A stretch of DNA of 9,434 bases, from contig DHJA01000170.1 in the NCBI GenBank assembly GCA_002404095.1, forward strand, positions 1-9,434, given 5' to 3'. Numbering within the stretch: position 1 is the first letter of the stretch; every line of letters begins with the position of its first letter. The position numbers and the translations under genes were made by a program. Of this stretch, positions 5,743 through 9,434 are shown piece after piece. This stretch comes from Planctomycetaceae bacterium UBA4732 (GTDB lineage: Bacteria > Planctomycetota > Planctomycetia > Gemmatales > Gemmataceae). The notes beneath the pieces were generated by a model. That model saw only the letters and a list, made by a program, of their open reading frames with translations. It searched no databases and had not been told where the DNA came from.

Positions 5743-7044
5743 TCACGCCACTCGCGCTGGCTTGCGTCGCCGGAACATCCGCAAGAATACTCGCGTACAT
5801 CGCCTTCCCAGCCGTTTGAGCCAATCGTCGCGCGTCGGCGGCGGCTGGGCGGCGCTCAGGTTCGGCCGGAACACCAGCAGTAACAGAAACGGCAGATACC
5901 ATAATACATAGACGCCGCCATTGTCGGCGCACCAGAACTGAATGCCGATCAACACCGCCGCCGACAACGCCAGGACGTGCGCCAGATTCTTGGGCGCCGG
6001 CCAGAATAGCGTCGTGACCACGCAGGCGACATAGGCGATGAACACCGGCAGACGGTAGACCCAATAGACGCCCTGCCAGACGCCGCGGGCGTCGGTCGGC
6101 GGCGCCAACCACGGCTGCCAGCGCGCCAATGCCTCGGCCGAGTGCCAGTCCTGCGTCCAGTAACGCGCCCACAGTACCCCGGCCGCTATCGCTAGCGTCA
6201 GTCCGGCCGACAGCAGGAACGCTCCGGCGAAGCGGCCCGCGCCGCGCCTCCAGTAAAAGCTCAGCCATATCGGCGCGGTCAGCACCGGGAACAGCACCCC
6301 GCCCGCCGCCACGCCGAGAAAGATGCCCGCCAGTGTGGGCCGGCGGTAACAAAAGACGGCCCAGACCATCCAGGCCATTGGCCAGACGTGGTCCCATCGG
6401 CCCAGGCCCAGCGTCGAGTTCGGCGTCAGCATATAGGTATACGGCAGGAGTAGATAAAATGCGGCGGCGGCCATTCCGGAGTGGATATCGCCGAAATGCT
6501 TCCAGCCGATCAGCACCAGGCCCACGACAACCGAAAGATGGCACAACAGCGCCAAGGCGCGAGCCGTGCCGATGGGCACGGTGAAGCCGACGACTTCGCC
6601 CGGCGTTTGCGCTAAGGTCTTGACCAACATTTCATCGATCGGCGACGGGGCGGAATCGCCAGGGTCAAAGGCGGTGCGCGGTTGCTGCACGGCCACCCAA
6701 ATCAGGCTGGCGAACAGGACGCCGCCGAGGCAAGCCAGGCCGGACAAGTTCAAGTTGGGGCTGAGTACCGGACGGCGCACGAGGATCAGATCAGCCACGC
6801 AGCGCAGCAGGAAATAGCCGGAGGCGCCCAGTAGCCAGCCGTAACCCCAGCGGTCGGCGAGGTGGGATTCCAACAACAGGAAACCTGGCGCGAATAGGAA
6901 GAGCGTGAAGACGTCCCAATTGCGGATACTGAGTAGGCGTGAAAACTTGACGAACAGCGCCGCGGCCAGCAAAGCGGAGAAATAGACCCAGGTGGCGGGG
7001 GTCGGCAGCTGGATGGTAAAGAAGTTGACAATCGTACCGTTCAT
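5743..7044 (-). CDS. Polytopic integral membrane protein of unknown function
   Basis: This 433-residue protein has about ten to twelve hydrophobic segments, for example WVYFSALLAAALFVKF (about 19-34), VFTLFLFAPGFLLLE (45-59), LACLGGVLFASLIWVAV, LCHLSVVVGLVLIG, and a C-terminal pair including YVLWYLPFLLLLVF. It ends in a basic cytoplasmic tail (RRCTRVFLRMFRRRKPARVA). A soluble loop after the fourth segment contains DPGDSAPSPIDEMLVKTLAQ. The layout is reminiscent of multi-span GT-C-like or DUF2029-type proteins, but I see no diagnostic catalytic motif, so I leave the function open. GAGGAG about 9 nt before the ATG supports the start. A perfect TATAAT lies about 43 bp upstream (minus strand 7087-7092). 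The pfk gene follows 117 bp downstream on the same strand beyond a large hairpin. Confidence 0.8.
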   Translation of the reverse strand: MNGTIVNFFTIQLPTPATWVYFSALLAAALFVKFSRLLSIRNWDVFTLFLFAPGFLLLESHLADRWGYGWLLGASGYFLLRCVADLILVRRPVLSPNLNLSGLACLGGVLFASLIWVAVQQPRTAFDPGDSAPSPIDEMLVKTLAQTPGEVVGFTVPIGTARALALLCHLSVVVGLVLIGWKHFGDIHSGMAAAAFYLLLPYTYMLTPNSTLGLGRWDHVWPMAWMVWAVFCYRRPTLAGIFLGVAAGGVLFPVLTAPIWLSFYWRRGAGRFAGAFLLSAGLTLAIAAGVLWARYWTQDWHSAEALARWQPWLAPPTDARGVWQGVYWVYRLPVFIAYVACVVTTLFWPAPKNLAHVLALSAAVLIGIQFWCADNGGVYVLWYLPFLLLLVFRPNLSAAQPPPTRDDWLKRLGRRCTRVFLRMFRRRKPARVA

Positions 7045-7086
7045 GTGCGCGGGCTCCTCGCCCGGTCTCTCGGATCCTATCGGCGA

Positions 7087-7092
7087 ATTATA
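7087..7092 (-). promoter_or_regulatory. -10 box (TATAAT) of the membrane protein/pfk transcript
   Basis: The minus strand carries a perfect TATAAT, 43 nt upstream of the ATG at 7044. At 18-bp spacing the -35 position reads TACGCA, a partial match to TTGACA. The predicted start near 7080 gives a leader of about 36 nt that includes the GAGGAG ribosome site. The repeat cluster begins just upstream of the -35 position. Confidence 0.55.
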
Positions 7093-7116
7093 CCGACCGG
7101 GTGCGACTACTGCGTA

Positions 7117-7161
7117 CCCCGGGCGAAGTACCCCGGACTCGTGAGTACACTTCGCCCGGGG
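7117..7161. repeat. Nested palindromic repeat: truncated minus copy fused to full copy B
   Basis: CCCCGGGCGAAGT (7117-7129) equals the first 13 bp of the repeat read on the minus strand. One base later, copy B (7131-7161) starts with CCCCGGACTC and ends with ACTTCGCCCGGGG. The two 13-bp ends pair perfectly around a 19-nt loop. This looks like one copy that landed in or recombined with another, leaving a stub. Confidence 0.85.
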
Positions 7162-7268
7162 CTTTATCTCAGTCGCCCTAGGGGCTCCAAGACAAAAGCT
7201 GTCGGCGGCTTGAGTCCGGAGGGCGTTCCAGATAAAGCCCCGGGCGAAGTGTACTCACGAGTCCGGGG
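7131..7268. repeat. 39-bp perfect inverted repeats (copies B and C) flanking 60 bp
   Basis: Copy B extended (7131-7169) and copy C (7230-7268) are exact reverse complements over 39 bp: the 31-bp core plus CTTTATCT. The 60 bp between them contains the short palindrome CCCTAGGG but no coding signal. Because the identity runs 8 bp past the core, this may be a larger mobile palindromic unit (MITE-like) rather than two independent insertions. I found no clear target-site duplication at the outer ends. Confidence 0.85.
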
Positions 7269-7404
7269 TGCGAGGACCGCCTAATTCGTAAGACACGCTC
7301 CTAGCGACCCATGCGGCGCGAATGAAACAGCCAACTCCTGCCAAGTCCATAGGATACTGAGCGAAATGGACTTTGCAATTGCCTTGCGCTTCGCGGCATA
7401 GGCT

Positions 7405-7433
7405 TTGAGGCCGGCCCCGCCGTTTGTTATAGT
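7405..7433 (+). promoter_or_regulatory. Sigma70-like promoter of the ABC transporter operon
   Basis: TTGAGG (7405-7410) and TATAGT (7428-7433) are separated by exactly 17 bp, close to consensus in both boxes. A start near 7440 gives a leader of about 57 nt to the ATPase ATG at 7497. Confidence 0.6.
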
Positions 7434-7496
7434 CGCCGGTCCTCGCCGGTTCGGATTGCGGCGGCCCTCGCTAAAGTTCCTTCCCAACGGCCTGGC

Positions 7497-8372
7497 ATGT
7501 TGTTACGCACTGAACACCTGACGAAGCATTATGGCCGGTGCCGCGCCCTCGACGACCTCAGTCTCGAGATCGAGCCGGGCGAAACGTTCGGTCTTCTCGG
7601 CCCCAACGGATCGGGAAAGTCCACGGCCCTGCGCCTCCTGCTCGGCTTCCTGCGTCCGACGGCGGGCAAAGCCTTCATCGCCGGCCACGACTGCTGGCGC
7701 GACGGCGTCGCCGCCCGGCGCCACGTCGCCTACCTTCCCGGCGAGCTGCGCCTCTATGAGAACATGACCGGCCGCGACTTGGTCCGATTCCTTAGCGATG
7801 TTCGCGGCCGGAAAGTCGGCCCCGACCTTGATGTTCTCGCCCGCCGATTTGACATCGACCTGAATCGACCCATCGCCCAGCTTTCATCCGGTATGAAACG
7901 CAAGGTCGCGCTGCTGCAAGTGCTGTACGCCCGCGCGCCGTTGGTCGTCATGGACGAGCCGACCAATACGCTCGACCCTAATATGCGCGACGAGCTTCTG
8001 GAACAGGTGCGCGAGGCGGGCGCGCAGGGGCAGGCTGTGCTGTTTTCGTCGCACGTGTTGAGCGAGGTGGAGCAAGTCTGCGCCCGCGTTGCCGTACTGC
8101 GAAATGGCCGACTCGTCCACGTGCAGACCATGGCCGAGTTGCGCGAAGGCCGGCTCGTCCGCGCCCGTCTCAACGGCCCCTGGGACGCGGACGCTCTGTT
8201 GCCGGACGGCCTGCGCCTTCGGGAGTATGAAAAAGATCACCTGACTTTGGAATATCACGGGCCGCTGCCGGAGCTGCTGGCATGGTTGGCCCGGCAACCG
8301 TTGGCCGACCTTCGGCTAGAGCCCCTCGGACTCGCCTCCATCTACCACCGCTTCCACGGGGCCGACGCATGA
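7497..8372 (+). CDS. ABC transporter ATP-binding protein (ABC-2 export type)
   Basis: This 291-residue ATPase subunit would power the membrane partner encoded next. Visible motifs are the A-loop region KHYGRCRALDDLSL, Walker A GPNGSGKS (35-42), the signature LSSGMKRKVALLQ, Walker B LVVMDEPTNTLDP and the H-loop SSH. The signature has Ser for the usual first Gly (LSSGM), common in the drug/NatA/CcmA-like subfamily of ABC-2 exporters. The last 75 or so residues after the H-loop form a variable C-terminal extension, also usual for this group. There is no good ribosome site before the ATG, but the protein aligns from its first residues with the family start. Its stop overlaps the permease start (ATGA), so the subunits are translationally coupled. 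The substrate cannot be deduced from sequence. Confidence 0.94.
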   Translation: MLLRTEHLTKHYGRCRALDDLSLEIEPGETFGLLGPNGSGKSTALRLLLGFLRPTAGKAFIAGHDCWRDGVAARRHVAYLPGELRLYENMTGRDLVRFLSDVRGRKVGPDLDVLARRFDIDLNRPIAQLSSGMKRKVALLQVLYARAPLVVMDEPTNTLDPNMRDELLEQVREAGAQGQAVLFSSHVLSEVEQVCARVAVLRNGRLVHVQTMAELREGRLVRARLNGPWDADALLPDGLRLREYEKDHLTLEYHGPLPELLAWLARQPLADLRLEPLGLASIYHRFHGADA

Positions 8373-9367
8373 CGCTCACGCTCTTCCGCAAACTACTGCG
8401 CGACGCGCGCGTGGGGCTGGTCGTCACGGCCCTGCTGCTGGCGGCGTTCCAGTGCCTATGGGCGAAGATCACGTCGCGCATCCTGAGCGAACTGTCGCCG
8501 TTTTTCACGCAATTGGCGTCATTCGGCGGCAAATCCATCACCGACGTTCAGGACAAAGTATTTCAAGGTCCGGGTCAGATCGTCCGCACCCTCTTCGGCG
8601 GCGAACGCATCGATTTGGAGCGCGCGATGGATATGCTGTCCATCGGCTACGTTCATCCGCTGGTGCAAACGATCTTTTGCATCTGGGCCGTCGGCCGGGC
8701 GTCGGGGGCAATAGCGGGCGAACTCGACCGCGGCACGATGGAACTTCTGCTGGCCCAGCCGTTGTCGCGCACGCGCTTGATCCTGGCCCATTTTTGCGTG
8801 GATTTGGTGTTGATTCCGATCTTATGCCTGAGCTTATGGGCGGGGACGTGCCTGGGAACATGGCTGGTCGGGCCGATCCACCTGACCGCGCCGCCTGACG
8901 AAGCGCCTACCGGAGTGTTGTCGTTCCGATTAGGGCCGATCGAATATCAATCACCGATCGTCTTCCGAGCGGAGCCGGAAAGTCCGCAGGAACAGGCGCG
9001 ACGGCTTCACATCGACCTGGCCGCGTTCGGTCCGTCGCTGTGGGCGGTGGGCGGCCTGCTGTTCGCCATTAGCGGTTACACGATCGCGCTGTCGGCGTGC
9101 GGCCGTTACCGTTGGCGCGTGTTGGGGCTGGCGGTGTTCGTGACGCTGGTGCAGTTTTTGGTAAACGTGGTCGGTCAAATGTGGGACGTGTTGGAGTGGT
9201 TGCGCCCTTTTACGATCTTTTATTACTACCAACCGCAGGAGATCATCCTGGGCAAGCCTTGGCCGGTGATATTGCCGGCGTTGGCGGTGTTATACAGCGT
9301 CGGCGCGGCGGGCTATGCCACGGCCCTATGGGTCTTTACACGGCGCGATTTGCCGGCGCCGTTATGA
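8369..9367 (+). CDS. ABC-2 type transporter permease
   Basis: This is the predicted 332-residue membrane subunit of the exporter. The start MTLTLFRKLLRDAR is chosen because its ATG shares ATGA with the ATPase stop and because the sequence then enters the first membrane helix (VGLVVTALLLAAFQCLW). The conserved ABC-2 segment AIAGELDRGTMELLLAQPLSRTRLILA lies at about residues 113-139. About six membrane segments are visible: one at the N-terminus, one around VQTIFCIWAVG, one at LVLIPILCLSLWAGTCLG, and three near the C-terminus (LWAVGGLLFAISGYTIAL, VLGLAVFVTLVQFLVNVVG, ILPALAVLYSVGAAGYATALWVF). Two sizeable soluble stretches interrupt them: after the first helix (about 35-95) and between the third and fourth (about 165-215, Pro- and Glu-rich). 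Substrate unknown; export of a lipid, peptide or polymer, or a regulatory role, would all fit. Confidence 0.9.
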   Translation: MTLTLFRKLLRDARVGLVVTALLLAAFQCLWAKITSRILSELSPFFTQLASFGGKSITDVQDKVFQGPGQIVRTLFGGERIDLERAMDMLSIGYVHPLVQTIFCIWAVGRASGAIAGELDRGTMELLLAQPLSRTRLILAHFCVDLVLIPILCLSLWAGTCLGTWLVGPIHLTAPPDEAPTGVLSFRLGPIEYQSPIVFRAEPESPQEQARRLHIDLAAFGPSLWAVGGLLFAISGYTIALSACGRYRWRVLGLAVFVTLVQFLVNVVGQMWDVLEWLRPFTIFYYYQPQEIILGKPWPVILPALAVLYSVGAAGYATALWVFTRRDLPAPL

Positions 9368-9385
9368 GAACAGTCTGTCCGAAAA

Positions 9386-9434
9386 GGGCGGGGAGACCCC
9401 GCCCCTACAGCGCCTTTTCTCGGTAGGGGCGGGG
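9386..9434. repeat. G/C-rich palindromic repeat running off the window edge
   Basis: GGGCGGGG-AGA-CCCCGCCC (9386-9404) is an 8-bp hairpin. The overlapping CCCCGCCCCTAC (9397-9408) pairs exactly with GTAGGGGCGGGG (9423-9434) around a 14-nt loop. It starts 18 bp after the permease stop and may act as a transcription barrier, although the only T-run (CCTTTTC, 9413-9419) is inside the loop. The right arm probably continues past the window. Confidence 0.85.

Larger units (their letters stand above)
7045..7496. other. Divergent intergenic region with nested palindromic repeats and two promoters
   Basis: No gene is supported in these 452 bp. From left to right it holds the minus-strand promoter of the membrane protein gene, a truncated plus a full copy of the 31-bp palindromic repeat, about 60 bp of unassigned spacer, an inverted third copy, about 135 bp in which I see nothing, and the plus-strand promoter and leader of the ABC operon. 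Short reading frames through it lack ribosome sites and cross the repeats. Confidence 0.7.

Noticed and set aside
5669..6544. Second large minus-strand frame over the membrane protein gene
   Set aside because: It is out of frame with the membrane protein, is rich in Arg/Gly/Ala typical of shadow frames, and shows no family resemblance.
7131..7268. Insertion sequence with terminal inverted repeats
   Set aside because: Only 60 bp lies between the repeats and no transposase is present. It could at most be a non-autonomous (MITE-like) unit and is listed as a repeat.

Overview
The window reads as bacterial chromosome from a GC-rich organism, most likely a planctomycete. This is an inference from gene style: an ECF sigma/zinc anti-sigma pair next to a Uma2-family nuclease, tiny Lys-rich lipoproteins, a 6-phosphofructokinase with a long insertion after the TIDND motif, and many long palindromic repeats between genes. 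I see no rRNA, tRNA, CRISPR array, transposase or phage gene.

Layout. (1) 1-2809, minus strand: an ECF sigma factor, its overlapping membrane anti-sigma factor and a Uma2-type PD-(D/E)xK protein form a tight cluster (11-bp overlap, then a 3-bp gap). After 269 bp without a recognisable gene comes the N-terminal part of ClpB, cut by the window edge. (2) 2810-3171: a divergent control region holding two large hairpins. It is flanked by two outward-facing copies of one 13-bp sequence, one upstream of the sigma gene and one upstream of the first lipoprotein gene. (3) 3172-4191, plus strand: three small lipoprotein genes in a row (154, 70 and 42 aa). A terminator follows the second, and the third converges on the pfk gene across a palindromic repeat. 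(4) 4246-7044, minus strand: 6-phosphofructokinase preceded by a polytopic membrane protein of unknown function, with a perfect 29-bp inverted repeat between them. (5) 7045-7496: a divergent intergenic region with a nested palindromic repeat and two sigma70-like promoters. (6) 7497-9367, plus strand: a two-gene ABC-2 type transporter (ATPase and permease, ATGA overlap), followed by a G-rich palindromic repeat at the window edge.

How the genes work together. The most coherent unit is the ECF module. The anti-sigma factor should hold the sigma factor at the membrane until an extracytoplasmic signal arrives. The shared 13-bp motif suggests that the sigma factor drives its own operon and the divergent lipoprotein operon, so the lipoproteins would be its local output. 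The Uma2 protein, tightly coupled to the anti-sigma gene, is the odd member. The pfk pair and the ABC transporter look like independent neighbours. Metabolically, PFK is ordinary glycolysis apart from its active-site insertion and the uncertain phosphoryl donor.
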